NCBI GenBank assembly: GCA_023265135.1
Contig: JAHFUM010000005.1
Span: 28,993 to 92,992 of the forward strand
Direction of reading: 5' to 3'
DNA length: 64,000 nucleotides
DNA from: Nitrosarchaeum sp.
Lineage (GTDB): Archaea > Thermoproteota > Nitrososphaeria > Nitrososphaerales > Nitrosopumilaceae
The stretch's first letter is position 1. Each line of letters begins with the position of its first letter. Shown one piece after another: positions 1 to 7,661 of this stretch. Made by a program: the position numbers and the translations under genes. Under the pieces are notes generated by a model. That model had not been told where the DNA came from. It saw only the letters and a program-made list of their open reading frames with translations, and made no database searches.

Positions 1-33
1 TTTCACTAATTTCCATAAGTTGAGATACTTTTA

Positions 34-858
34 TCATAAATAATACCACCCTAATTTTCTAGGAGTTTTTCCTATATCTAACCTCGAAAAAAGATTACAT
101 CTATCAGCACGCATTCTTGTAATAATTATATCTGAATTTTTCAAAATATTATGAAGACCTTCAGGTGATATATTTAAATGAGTATTAGCAAAATTTTCAG
201 CCGAACTATATATGCCATGAGGTGTAACTATAGTTTTTCTGTTAGGATTGTTCAAACTAACTAATCTTTTTGTTTTATTACTGCATTTTTTCCCTAAACG
301 ATCTGTGTTACCTTTTTTATTTTTTGATTGTCTTTCCTTAAACTCACCAGTATGATGTTTACCATAAAATCCATTATCTTTTCCAAATCTTATATGAGTT
401 TCGCCAAAATTTGCTAGACAATTATATTTTTTTGGCACACCTTTTTGGCGTTTTGATTTTTTTTCACTCTGTTTTAATTTCCACTCATCACCTAAGTATG
501 TATTTATATATTCTCTTGTAATTCTAGGAGGCTGAGTTCCACCTTCACATCTATTAGTTAAAATGCCATTTTCATCTAATCTAATTCTGCCATAAGAACT
601 TATAATTATTTTTTCAAAATTTAATGCTTCATTATTAGTTAAATTTTTTGCATAATATACAATAGTAGGTTCAAGATCTTTACTATAAAGATTCTTAACT
701 ATAGCAGTTTTGAAACTATTTTCTTTACTGTTAGTGTTTAAATGAGTAGATGATCTTCTACCACATCCTTTTCCAACATAAAATGGTAAACATGTAATTG
801 GATTAATTAATCCATACACATAAAATTTATCATTTTCTATAACTTTTGTTTTAATCAT
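34..858 (-). CDS. GIY-YIG homing endonuclease
   Basis: Predicted free-standing homing endonuclease of 274 aa. The GIY-YIG catalytic module is at residues 12-38 (FYVYGLINP ... FYVGKGCGRR). A NUMOD3-like stretch rich in G, N and K follows (GKDNGFYGKHHTG, about residues 160-175), then a C-terminal NUMOD1-like DNA-binding segment (HGIYSSAENFANTHL, about residues 214-228). Its ATG overlaps the TAA of the preceding gene (TAATG), so it is probably translationally coupled to it. Family knowledge: such enzymes cut intron-less or element-less alleles and spread themselves by recombination. The exact target is not visible; the neighbouring late genes are the obvious candidates. Confidence 0.85.
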   Translation of the reverse strand: MIKTKVIENDKFYVYGLINPITCLPFYVGKGCGRRSSTHLNTNSKENSFKTAIVKNLYSKDLEPTIVYYAKNLTNNEALNFEKIIISSYGRIRLDENGILTNRCEGGTQPPRITREYINTYLGDEWKLKQSEKKSKRQKGVPKKYNCLANFGETHIRFGKDNGFYGKHHTGEFKERQSKNKKGNTDRLGKKCSNKTKRLVSLNNPNRKTIVTPHGIYSSAENFANTHLNISPEGLHNILKNSDIIITRMRADRCNLFSRLDIGKTPRKLGWYYL

Positions 859-2072
859 TAATCTCTGGATTTCTCAAAATTTTTCTTACTAAATTCTTTT
901 CTATCGACTAACTTTACAGGTATACTTTTATGAGAGAATACATACCCCTCAGGATGTGATTTTTCACCTTTTATTGTATGCTCAAGAGGATGATCTGCTT
1001 TATCTAAAACATGAACTAATGTATTTTTTGCTTGTTGTAGATGATGATGCATATTTAAATAATTATCAAAATGTTGCGAGTTATTCCAAACATGACTAGC
1101 TAAAGCATGATGAGTATTAATTTTAACTTCCTTAGCTTTTTCAGTTTTTACTTTTGCCGCTAAATTTTGACCATGATTTATAATATGATGTTGTAAACCT
1201 TCCACAGTAGGTTTAGTATCTTCTCTAACTGTTTTATTTATATATGTTCCTAAATGATCTTTTACAGGTTCTACGGCATGATACATCTCATGCCCACCTT
1301 GCTTATGTATCTTTTCTGCTTTTGCCATGTGTTCTTTAAAGTTATGTTTATCTTGTTCGTGATAATTTGCTTTACTAGTATCATTAGCAGTACTCAAATT
1401 ATACGCATCTTCATGATGTTTTAACTCCTCATGTTTAACAGGAGCAGAATGAATTCCCCCACTTGGATGTGGATGATATGCGGTATGAAATGAAATACCT
1501 AACTGAGCTTTTTCAATCTTCTTACCTTCTTGAGTATTTTTATTTGCTGCATATTTTATTGTATTAGGTGTAAATGATACTTTATTGCCTTCATCATGTT
1601 TTGAATGTTTATCAAAAAGCATATCACCTTGATATATTCCATGTTTAGGTAGAATTTTATGTGCATGATCTAAGACAGATTTCATCTTATCTTTAAGGTA
1701 TGGTTTATCTCCAAAATGTTTATCAATATCAGCATGAGAGTATGAAAGTTTTGTTTCTTTTTCTCCACCTATATGTTTGATTGCACCTTTATATCCAACA
1801 AAAAACTTACCAGAATGTGGATGATGGCCTGCAACAATGCTAACTCCACCATCAATTTTAGTAGTTAAATTTGAATTATGTGCACCATGTTCAATATGAG
1901 ATGCTGCATCATGAAGTGCAGAAATTGCGTGTTCACCACCTGCATGGCCATATTCATGGCCTAGATCTTCTACGTGACTTAAATGAGTAATATGTTGAGT
2001 ATTCTCAGCCATAGACTCATTTAATTGGGCTGGAAATAAAATATCAGATAAGAAAGTTTTGAATGACTTCAT
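858..2072 (-). CDS. Ligase-like nucleotidyltransferase with putative capsid-targeting N-terminus
   Basis: 404-aa, very His-rich protein. It begins MKSFKTFLSD, resembling the capsid-targeting sequence of T4 internal proteins (MKTYQEFIAE). Downstream, motifs of the covalent nucleotidyltransferase (ATP-dependent ligase) superfamily appear in the right order: motif I KIDGG (K72, D74, G75), a motif III-like YQGDMLF (147-153), a motif IIIa-like GISFHTAY (192-199), motif IV EGYVF (375-379) and motif V VKLVD (386-390). Inference: a DNA or RNA ligase-like enzyme packaged into the head and delivered with the genome. It heads a run of similar His-rich proteins. The GIY-YIG gene overlaps its stop codon. 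Motif III has D where E is usual, so the enzyme may be divergent or inactive. Confidence 0.6.
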   Translation of the reverse strand: MKSFKTFLSDILFPAQLNESMAENTQHITHLSHVEDLGHEYGHAGGEHAISALHDAASHIEHGAHNSNLTTKIDGGVSIVAGHHPHSGKFFVGYKGAIKHIGGEKETKLSYSHADIDKHFGDKPYLKDKMKSVLDHAHKILPKHGIYQGDMLFDKHSKHDEGNKVSFTPNTIKYAANKNTQEGKKIEKAQLGISFHTAYHPHPSGGIHSAPVKHEELKHHEDAYNLSTANDTSKANYHEQDKHNFKEHMAKAEKIHKQGGHEMYHAVEPVKDHLGTYINKTVREDTKPTVEGLQHHIINHGQNLAAKVKTEKAKEVKINTHHALASHVWNNSQHFDNYLNMHHHLQQAKNTLVHVLDKADHPLEHTIKGEKSHPEGYVFSHKSIPVKLVDRKEFSKKNFEKSRD

Positions 2073-2088
2073 TTACTAGTTTTCAGTA

Positions 2089-3129
2089 TTATTTAATTAT
2101 TGTCTCTGAGTTGGCGACTGGGCGTTTACTTCTTATTTCTAATAAATGTAGAGTTTTACCTTCATGATTTTTTATACGTAATAGATTGCCATTACCACTA
2201 GATTGCTCAAATTTAAGTTTTCCAGCGCCTTGCAATTGCTTTTTCATAGATTCATTTTCATTTTTAATCGTTGTTGTATTTTTTGAAGGTATTGTTGCGG
2301 CTTGATATGTTGGATATGTATGTTTTGGTGCAACAAAATGCGAAATTCTTGCCTTTTGTTCTGAATCAGGTAAAGATTCAAGATGTTTTTTAATAACTTT
2401 AACTTTATTTGCTGCATGTTTATAAGAAGATTTTCTAATTTTATTTGCCATAGTTTGGCCGGCTTCAGTTTTATGGTCTCTGCTAGCTTTAAATGCAATA
2501 TGTTTTTGTGCTTCAGACATTTTATCTGCATCATGTCCATGTTTTTTTAAAATATCTGATACTTCTTTTTTATGATTCTCATCGTATTTAGCCATCATCC
2601 CATGTTTCAGACCTAATGCGTTTTCTGTTGTTGTAGAACCAGTTTGACCCGTTGTAATTTTATTATTAGCAATTTTCAGAGAATATCCTACTGCGTGATG
2701 CAATTCACCAGTTTTTTTATCATTGCTGGAAATCATTATATCGGCGCCACCGGCGTGAGCTTCATCTTTTTTACCGGTTAATTTTTCATGGTCTGATTTA
2801 AGTGAAGTCCAAGAAACTCTAGTATGATGTTGTGGATTTAATATTTCTGGATGATGAGTTTTAAGATGTTCATGGATAACTTCGGCGGCCTGTTTTGCAT
2901 GTGCATGAGCACGTTGATATTCTTGGTCTGATATATTTTTAACTAATTCATTATGTGCTTCATGCGGAGTTCTATTTTTCTCATCTCTAAAATGTTCTGC
3001 ATGAGCTAATTTACCATGAATTAATCTATTTAAATGAGCTGAGGTTAAGAGTTCATGAATTTTTCCTCTAGAATCATTATCTAAAGGAACCGTCTCCGAT
3101 TCAGTTAACCATTCTTTAAACGTAATCAT
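2089..3129 (-). CDS. His-rich putative head-packaged protein, possible PD-(D/E)XK nuclease
   Basis: 346 aa, rich in H, K and E. The N-terminus MITFKEWLTE matches the capsid-targeting pattern of the neighbouring genes. The stretch GGADIMISS (D130) followed about 20 residues later by GYSLKI (K152), with an upstream helix carrying E27, could be the core of a PD-(D/E)XK nuclease fold; the second acidic position is a serine, so this is only suggestive. It sits between the ligase-like gene and a small protein of the same style. In T4, comparable internal proteins are ejected with the DNA to counter host defences; a similar role here is inference. Confidence 0.5.
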   Translation of the reverse strand: MITFKEWLTESETVPLDNDSRGKIHELLTSAHLNRLIHGKLAHAEHFRDEKNRTPHEAHNELVKNISDQEYQRAHAHAKQAAEVIHEHLKTHHPEILNPQHHTRVSWTSLKSDHEKLTGKKDEAHAGGADIMISSNDKKTGELHHAVGYSLKIANNKITTGQTGSTTTENALGLKHGMMAKYDENHKKEVSDILKKHGHDADKMSEAQKHIAFKASRDHKTEAGQTMANKIRKSSYKHAANKVKVIKKHLESLPDSEQKARISHFVAPKHTYPTYQAATIPSKNTTTIKNENESMKKQLQGAGKLKFEQSSGNGNLLRIKNHEGKTLHLLEIRSKRPVANSETIIK

Positions 3130-3139
3130 TTAGTAACTC

Positions 3140-3523
3140 CTATATCTTGCTATCTACATAATTATTAGTTAATTTTTTAGCTGCATGGTGAGGAATTCCA
3201 AATTCATCTGCAATTTTTGAATGTGCATTAGTTACATGAGTTCCTAAAGTATCAGCATCTATTTTACCAGCTTTATATGCTTTGATGTGTTTGTTTAAAT
3301 GTTCACCTATCGAGGCGTGAAGTTCAGACATCTTGCTTTCATCTAGTGATTTAGATGTCAAATATTCTTTAAATGACATAACCGATTCCTTGTGCATTCC
3401 ATAATATGCACCTTGAGCCATTTTAATACGTTCTTCTTTAGATTTTCCAGCGAACTTTGGATTATCTGAGTGAACAAAATCATGAATTATTTGATCTATA
3501 CTAGTTGCTTTAGTTATTGGCAT
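3140..3523 (-). CDS. Small phage protein with 'GKSKEER..MA.GAYYG' motif
   Basis: 127 aa, function unknown. The first 45 residues carry a motif common in myovirus proteins (DNPKFAGKSKEERIKMAQGA then YYG). This is followed internally by MSFKEYL (about residues 49-55), the same sequence that starts the neighbouring putative head-packaged proteins. A short helical His/Lys-rich C-terminus completes it. A clear Shine-Dalgarno (GGAG, 6 nt before ATG) supports the start. The endonuclease upstream ends inside its first codons. It could be a targeting or adaptor module of the internal head proteins, but nothing proves this. Confidence 0.6.
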   Translation of the reverse strand: MPITKATSIDQIIHDFVHSDNPKFAGKSKEERIKMAQGAYYGMHKESVMSFKEYLTSKSLDESKMSELHASIGEHLNKHIKAYKAGKIDADTLGTHVTNAHSKIADEFGIPHHAAKKLTNNYVDSKI

Positions 3524-4280
3524 TACTTTCTCCTTCTATATGAGCTTTTCCTTTAATATGATTCGTCCAATTTGATTTTTGAATATGTCTATTACAACAT
3601 TTACAAAATATCTTTTCCTCATTTTTCTTTGAGTTGCTTAATTTACATTTTTGTTCGGCAGCCCAATTTTTACCTTTAAATCTCTTAGACATTTCAACTT
3701 TTCTGTCTGGTGAGTTATCCCATGATTTTTTAATTTTCATTTTACTAATTTCACTTACGCATTTTTCATAATTTGGGTTATCCTCACCTTTTAATCCAAA
3801 CATGGGATTATTTTTACCTGAAACATTAGCATGATTTAATATCATTTTTAATCTAATTTCAGATTTATTGGTATATTTACCTTTATAATTTGGGTTATTT
3901 TCTCCTGCAGATAGTCCTCGTTTTATTCTAGTTTCACTTAATTTATTTTTAATTTCGTCAGTCATGATAATATTTCTGAATGCACCGAATTTACTATTTA
4001 ACCAGTATACCCTCTTGTCTTTGGGTATACTTAGTAACACATTATCTTCCCATGTTTTAGCTTTAAATGGTGTATTAAATATTTTTCTAACTTGTATTAT
4101 ATCAGGGTCACCATTAAGTTTTCTAAAATCATTAACTTTTGAAGAAGATGTAAAATATGTTGTCCATAAGTCATTTGGATTGCAACCTTTAGCATATCTA
4201 ACTCCATAATACCATTTATTTAATAACGACCATCCTATTAAGTATGTATAAGGTATATAATCTTCTGCATAAATATTCAT
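3510..4280 (-). CDS. GIY-YIG-like homing endonuclease (Seg-like)
   Basis: 256 aa counted from the ATG at 4280. An earlier in-frame ATG at 4376 exists, but the 4280 start has a CAGGAG ribosome site and aligns with the start of its paralogue at 58419-59447. N-terminal degenerate GIY-YIG domain: YTYLIGW then LNKWYYGVR, followed by GDPDIIQVRKIF. The middle carries repeated NUMOD3-like GENNPNYKGK and GKNNPMFGLKG units, and the end has a C-x2-C ... H zinc-finger-like segment (CKCCNRHIQKSNWTNHI). It lies directly after the terminase C-terminal ORF and has a late promoter plus a hairpin leader shared with two other endonuclease genes. Confidence 0.8.
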   Translation of the reverse strand: MNIYAEDYIPYTYLIGWSLLNKWYYGVRYAKGCNPNDLWTTYFTSSSKVNDFRKLNGDPDIIQVRKIFNTPFKAKTWEDNVLLSIPKDKRVYWLNSKFGAFRNIIMTDEIKNKLSETRIKRGLSAGENNPNYKGKYTNKSEIRLKMILNHANVSGKNNPMFGLKGEDNPNYEKCVSEISKMKIKKSWDNSPDRKVEMSKRFKGKNWAAEQKCKLSNSKKNEEKIFCKCCNRHIQKSNWTNHIKGKAHIEGESNANN

Positions 4281-4313
4281 GCTGGTACTCCTGTTTGAGT
4301 TGTAAGTGCTAGA

Positions 4314-4344
4314 GATAGTGCAGACTGCGAATCTGGCGACTATC
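4314..4344 (-). promoter_or_regulatory. Endonuclease leader hairpin, copy A
   Basis: Inverted repeat in the leader of the endonuclease gene. On the minus strand the outer stem is GATAGT/ACTATC (6 bp), then a 3x1 internal loop (CGC / C), inner stem CAGA/TCTG (4 bp) and a 7-nt loop TTCGCAG. A spacer of 20 nt separates it from the CAGGAG ribosome site. The same geometry and spacing recur at 9870-9900 and 59481-59511. Probably a cis-acting RNA element controlling expression; the mechanism is unknown. Confidence 0.6.
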
Positions 4345-4347
4345 AAA

Positions 4348-4355
4348 TATTTATT
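4348..4355 (-). promoter_or_regulatory. Late promoter (AATAAATA)
   Basis: T4-like late promoter element on the minus strand, overlapping the stop codon of the terminase C-terminal ORF. It lies 3 nt before the hairpin and 68 nt before the endonuclease start. The exact TATAAATA occurs in the paralogous leader at 59515-59522. Confidence 0.55.
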
Positions 4356-6090
4356 GTAAACTCCATCCATACTCATCTACTGACGAGACTATAGTATCAT
4401 CATAAAACTCATTCCCATCAGAAAATCCAGGCATCAATAAACTCTCTTCCATTTGACGTATATGTTCCGCATGTAAAGTTGATCTAATATTTGTATCAGT
4501 TAAATCTCTAAACCATGGTTGGGATGCCATCCACGCATATAACCATAAAGTTGCCACTGTATCATCATGAAATCCTTCATCTGCTTCATATCCACCATTA
4601 TCTTTTTGAATAAAAGTGCTTAACTCCTGTATCATATCATAATCATTAATTATAATTTGATTATTATCTATCATATCTTTAAGATTTGCACAACCTATTC
4701 TTTTTGTCTTTTTTGTCGTACGGATTCCGGGGTAAGGATCTGCACCTTTTTTACCTAACATATCACCTGATTTAGTCCAAAATATTTCCAAATATTCTAA
4801 GTCGTTCCATAAAGTTTCTGCTACCTGCGCACCAATATCATTTATTTCAACTAGAATATATGCTTCATTATAGTTTCGAGAAATTTTGTGAACTAATGAT
4901 GCATACAACATAGGAGCTATTTCATTGTTTCTATAAGTAGCAACGATTCTATGAGGATAGTCTGTTATATCAAATACCGTAAATGCTGAATAATCTAAGT
5001 GTCGTCCTCTACTTACATCAACTGTTACAGTATATTTATGATTCTTCTCAGGGTATGCATAAATCTTCAAACCCTTCTCTTGATCCGCAAATTCCTTAAT
5101 GGGTTTATCAAATACTAGTCTAGCCAATGTTGCACCAGTTAACAATGTCTTGCTGGAACCAATAAACTCTGCATCCAATTCTTGAGCTGCCTTAAGTTCA
5201 CCAAGAACTGCTTTTTGTTCATTATACCATTTTTGATCTCTACCAGGAGTTTCATACCAATGAACTCTCAGAGGAAAGAAACCATTACCACCAGGTTCAC
5301 CATTAAGTGTTTTATTTGCTTCAATCCAAAACTTATGGAAATGGTTATACCCATGAGGTGTAGAAGTCATAAATACTTTAGAATCTTTACCAGCAGTAAT
5401 TGTTGGATATACTGATGTAAAGAACTCTTCCGCCTGATTATTTTCAACGAATGCAAATTCATCCAGATACAAAATATTAACAGATCCACCACGATTACCA
5501 GAACTTGAAGTTGCCTGACCGTAAACAGTTGACCCATTTTCAAGTTCAATAGTTCTTTTATTCCAAGTTTTCACACCCTGTTGCAACCATATTGGCAAAT
5601 TTTCATATGCTCTACGAACACGACTCATAATTTCATCAGCAGTTTTCTGCTTGTTTGCAAAGATTGCAACAGATTTATTATCACTAAATAAAATAAACCA
5701 TACAAAATATGCAGCACTGACGGTAGTATTATGATGTAACAATCCTTCTGCATAGTAGGTGTGGTTTCCGGTCACCGATAAATCAAACATGGATTCTGGT
5801 TGTCTCTCGACCTCAACAGATATAACCTCTTCAAATCCGTATTGACCTATTATTTTTTGCCCAACGTGCAAATCTTTAACAAATATTTGATTGTGAAATT
5901 CATCGAATATTATATGATTATCAGCACATTCTATTGAGCATGTCGTTGTTTTTAAAGACCACACGGTGTACGGCACAGTGACATTTAGGTGGGTTATATC
6001 AACCCATCCATCTTCGGTTTCGATTTGTAAATCGCTTATGTTAAATGTTTCAATAAATTTACGATTTACTGAGTCAGAAAGTTCAGGCAT
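4351..6090 (-). CDS. 17: Terminase large subunit, C-terminal part, fused behind a C-intein (gp17-C)
   Basis: 579 aa. Residues 1-121 are a C-terminal intein half (121 aa) ending GNHTYYAEGLLHHN, with the His-Asn pair H120-N121; a block-B-like histidine is H59. From T122 onward it is the T4 gp17-type packaging ATPase and nuclease: TTVSAAYFVWF completes the Walker A region, Walker B is ILYLDE (D210, E211), and the C-terminal RNase H-like nuclease has D358 (VTVDVSRG), E415 (VEIND) and D509/D510 (FHDDT). The mature motor needs protein trans-splicing to the product of 6985-7401; the joined protein would be about 554 aa (T4 gp17 is 610 aa). The start overlaps the end of the Vsr-type endonuclease gene by 25 nt. 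Confidence 0.92.
   Translation of the reverse strand: MPELSDSVNRKFIETFNISDLQIETEDGWVDITHLNVTVPYTVWSLKTTTCSIECADNHIIFDEFHNQIFVKDLHVGQKIIGQYGFEEVISVEVERQPESMFDLSVTGNHTYYAEGLLHHNTTVSAAYFVWFILFSDNKSVAIFANKQKTADEIMSRVRRAYENLPIWLQQGVKTWNKRTIELENGSTVYGQATSSSGNRGGSVNILYLDEFAFVENNQAEEFFTSVYPTITAGKDSKVFMTSTPHGYNHFHKFWIEANKTLNGEPGGNGFFPLRVHWYETPGRDQKWYNEQKAVLGELKAAQELDAEFIGSSKTLLTGATLARLVFDKPIKEFADQEKGLKIYAYPEKNHKYTVTVDVSRGRHLDYSAFTVFDITDYPHRIVATYRNNEIAPMLYASLVHKISRNYNEAYILVEINDIGAQVAETLWNDLEYLEIFWTKSGDMLGKKGADPYPGIRTTKKTKRIGCANLKDMIDNNQIIINDYDMIQELSTFIQKDNGGYEADEGFHDDTVATLWLYAWMASQPWFRDLTDTNIRSTLHAEHIRQMEESLLMPGFSDGNEFYDDTIVSSVDEYGWSLQ
5728..6090 (-). other. C-intein half (121 aa) of a split terminase intein
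   Basis: Coding part of the C-terminal intein fragment. It carries a block-B-like histidine (ECADNHIIF, H59; the usual T three residues before it is A), block F (FDLSVTGNHTYY) and block G (LLHHN). The first C-extein residue is Thr, a permitted +1 nucleophile. At 121 aa it is much longer than classical C-inteins (about 35-40 aa), which means that the split lies close to the N-terminus of the intein. Confidence 0.88.
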
Positions 6091-7034
6091 TTTTGTATAA
6101 TGTTCTCTTTATTTTGTTTATAATCCGACTCCCAAATCACTAGAACCTCATATCCTCTATCTTTGGCAAATTGTATTTTCTCTAAATCTAATATCCACTT
6201 TTCTCCAGCAGTCATATGTAATCTAGTATTGTATTTAGTGGATTCCCATAATATTGGGTTGCAATGCCAAAAATCTCCATTGTATTCTATTATTTTATTT
6301 CCACGTTCAATGTCGTAAATATAATATTTCTTATTTCCGCGATTTAATTGAAACTGGTCATTTACATAAATTTCATTTTCTTTTAAAATCTGTATTATTT
6401 CTTTTTCTGCTTTAGATATTGCGCCATTGCGACTGACTTTCATACGATTTATTCGTCTCTTTTCATCCTCTGGCTTCAAATTTAACGTATTTTGCCATTT
6501 TTCAATTTTATTCGCATGTCGTATTGGGCCTTCAATTTCTCCAAATTTCTTTATGAACCATGCTAAATCCCGAGTTTGAGCTTTTGAGAATTCTTCGACG
6601 GATCCATAATATTCTCGCGTAAATGGATTGCTTCCATTCCTCTTGCGCATTTCTCCTTGTTTCTTCAATATAGATTTTCTTGTCTCTTCATCCTTATAAT
6701 GCACAAACTTTTTACTAAACGGACTTAATTTACCACCATGACCGTATGCCGGATTGTTTTCGCCGCTACTATTGTCAATAAGTTTCTGGCATTTTAGCGG
6801 TCGTTGTAGTTCATTATCTGGGTGATACCTTCTATAATGACTACTTAAATCTTTTGCGTGGGTTCCACATATTTTACAGGACAAATAATCAATGCCTTCT
6901 ATCCCATCTAAGATTCTATTTTTCCTGCGAATTTCAGACCAACATGACGGACTACATACCTTCGCAGATGAACCCATAAACTCTTTACTGCAATTCCCGC
7001 AAACTATCACCTTCAAACGTTTTTTTCCACGCAT
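6066..7034 (-). CDS. Vsr-type (EDxHD) homing endonuclease nested between split-intein halves
   Basis: 322 aa. N-terminal zinc-binding elements: CGNC ... CSPSC (residues 12-31) and a C2H2-like finger CKICGTHAKDLSSHYRRYH. A NUMOD3-like stretch (SGENNPAYGHGG) follows. The C-terminal domain is Vsr-like: YDIERGNKIIEYNGDFWHCN (acidic residues and H) and GYEVLVIWESDY. The gene overlaps the N-intein ORF by 50 nt and the C-intein ORF by 25 nt. This matches the 'fractured gene' arrangement described for some phage split inteins, in which a Vsr-like endonuclease sits between the halves. It probably cuts uninterrupted terminase alleles. Confidence 0.85.
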   Translation of the reverse strand: MRGKKRLKVIVCGNCSKEFMGSSAKVCSPSCWSEIRRKNRILDGIEGIDYLSCKICGTHAKDLSSHYRRYHPDNELQRPLKCQKLIDNSSGENNPAYGHGGKLSPFSKKFVHYKDEETRKSILKKQGEMRKRNGSNPFTREYYGSVEEFSKAQTRDLAWFIKKFGEIEGPIRHANKIEKWQNTLNLKPEDEKRRINRMKVSRNGAISKAEKEIIQILKENEIYVNDQFQLNRGNKKYYIYDIERGNKIIEYNGDFWHCNPILWESTKYNTRLHMTAGEKWILDLEKIQFAKDRGYEVLVIWESDYKQNKENIIQKCLNFLTQ

Positions 7035-7401
7035 ATAATTCTCCTAAGGTACACTCAAAAATCTCTTGTGTGGATTTTTGTTTAAGTCTTACCTTAGTAT
7101 TTATCGAAAGGCATTTTCCTTGTTGACGACTGGTAAGAAAGATTACACGTTTATTTTTATGATAAGCTTTAATCATCTTTTCCTGATACTTGTAAAGATC
7201 AAACTTCACAATACCTTTATCAGGATGAACTACGTAAATGTACTTTTTAATGAAGTATACTGGATCATTTTTACACTTTTTATACTCATCAACCATTTCC
7301 TGAGTATATTCGACAACTGCACCAGCTGGTCGCAGTTTCGTATTCCCTCTGAAAGAGAATGTATTTAAAAATTCTAAAATTGACTCAGGAATTTTAAACA
7401 T
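6985..7401 (-). CDS. 17: Terminase large subunit, N-terminal part, fused to an N-intein (gp17-N)
   Basis: 138 aa. Residues 1-96 are the N-terminal part of a T4-like large terminase (KFDLYKYQEKMIKAY adenine-binding region; Walker A start TSRQQGK, G95-K96). Residue C97 begins an N-intein (CLSINTKVRL, block A) of 42 aa that ends at the stop codon. The P-loop lysine is thus the last N-extein residue and the TT of GKTT is encoded by the downstream ORF, so neither half can form an ATP site alone. It lies just after a small gene and the small terminase gene. No strong Shine-Dalgarno is visible at the start. Confidence 0.92.
   Translation of the reverse strand: MFKIPESILEFLNTFSFRGNTKLRPAGAVVEYTQEMVDEYKKCKNDPVYFIKKYIYVVHPDKGIVKFDLYKYQEKMIKAYHKNKRVIFLTSRQQGKCLSINTKVRLKQKSTQEIFECTLGELYAWKKTFEGDSLRELQ
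6988..7113 (-). other. N-intein half (42 aa) of a split terminase intein
   Basis: Codes for the N-terminal intein fragment beginning with the catalytic Cys (CLSINT, block A) directly after the Walker A lysine. At 42 aa it is far shorter than typical N-inteins (about 100 aa). It resembles in layout the atypically split terminase inteins known from metagenomes (AceL-TerL type, 25-aa N-half), though the length differs. Confidence 0.88.
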
Positions 7402-7409
7402 TATTTAAT

Positions 7410-7661
7410 CTATTCACCACCCAAACGTTTAACCATATAATCGTGATGACGATATTTAATCATGGCAGGATGAGAGGAATCAAAAGTTTCACCTGACGAT
7501 TTCAATTGATTAATCTCATCTCGAGCCATTTTTCTACCTTTGATATGAAATTCTAGATCATTTTTAACTATTTTTGGTCTTCTTGCAAATTGAGTTCTTG
7601 ATCCTATCACCGGATCAGTTTCATCTTCCCAATTTTCTCTTAGTTGTTTTAGTGTAGTCAT
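7410..7661 (-). CDS. Small conserved phage protein between terminase genes
   Basis: 83 aa from the ATG at 7661, which has a strong ribosome site (GAGGAGA, about 7 nt upstream). Function not recognised. It starts MTTLKQLREN and ends with a basic, helical region (HHDYMVKRLGGE). The reading frame stays open upstream to an ATG at 7754, but that extension belongs to a frame-disrupted sequence containing near-copies of the MTTLK(Q/V)LREN start. The gene sits between gp16 and the N-terminal terminase ORF. Confidence 0.65.
   Translation of the reverse strand: MTTLKQLRENWEDETDPVIGSRTQFARRPKIVKNDLEFHIKGRKMARDEINQLKSSGETFDSSHPAMIKYRHHDYMVKRLGGE

Noticed and set aside
501..508. Exact TATAAATA (minus strand) inside the GIY-YIG gene
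   Set aside because: It falls in codons for YINTY with no gene start close behind; probably a by-product of AT-rich coding.
1235..1242. Exact TATAAATA (minus strand) inside the ligase-like gene
   Set aside because: Explained by codons for TYINK; not followed by a start at the usual distance.
4320..4337. Plus-strand sequence GCAGACTGCGAATCTGG resembling a tRNA anticodon arm
   Set aside because: No acceptor, D or T arms around it, and the paralogous copy at 59487-59503 does not keep the anticodon loop pattern. Better explained as the leader hairpin read on the other strand.
4281..4376. Longer N-terminus for the 3510-4280 endonuclease from the ATG at 4376
   Set aside because: The extension overlaps the terminase end, promoter and leader hairpin, and is absent from the paralogue, whose start matches 4280.
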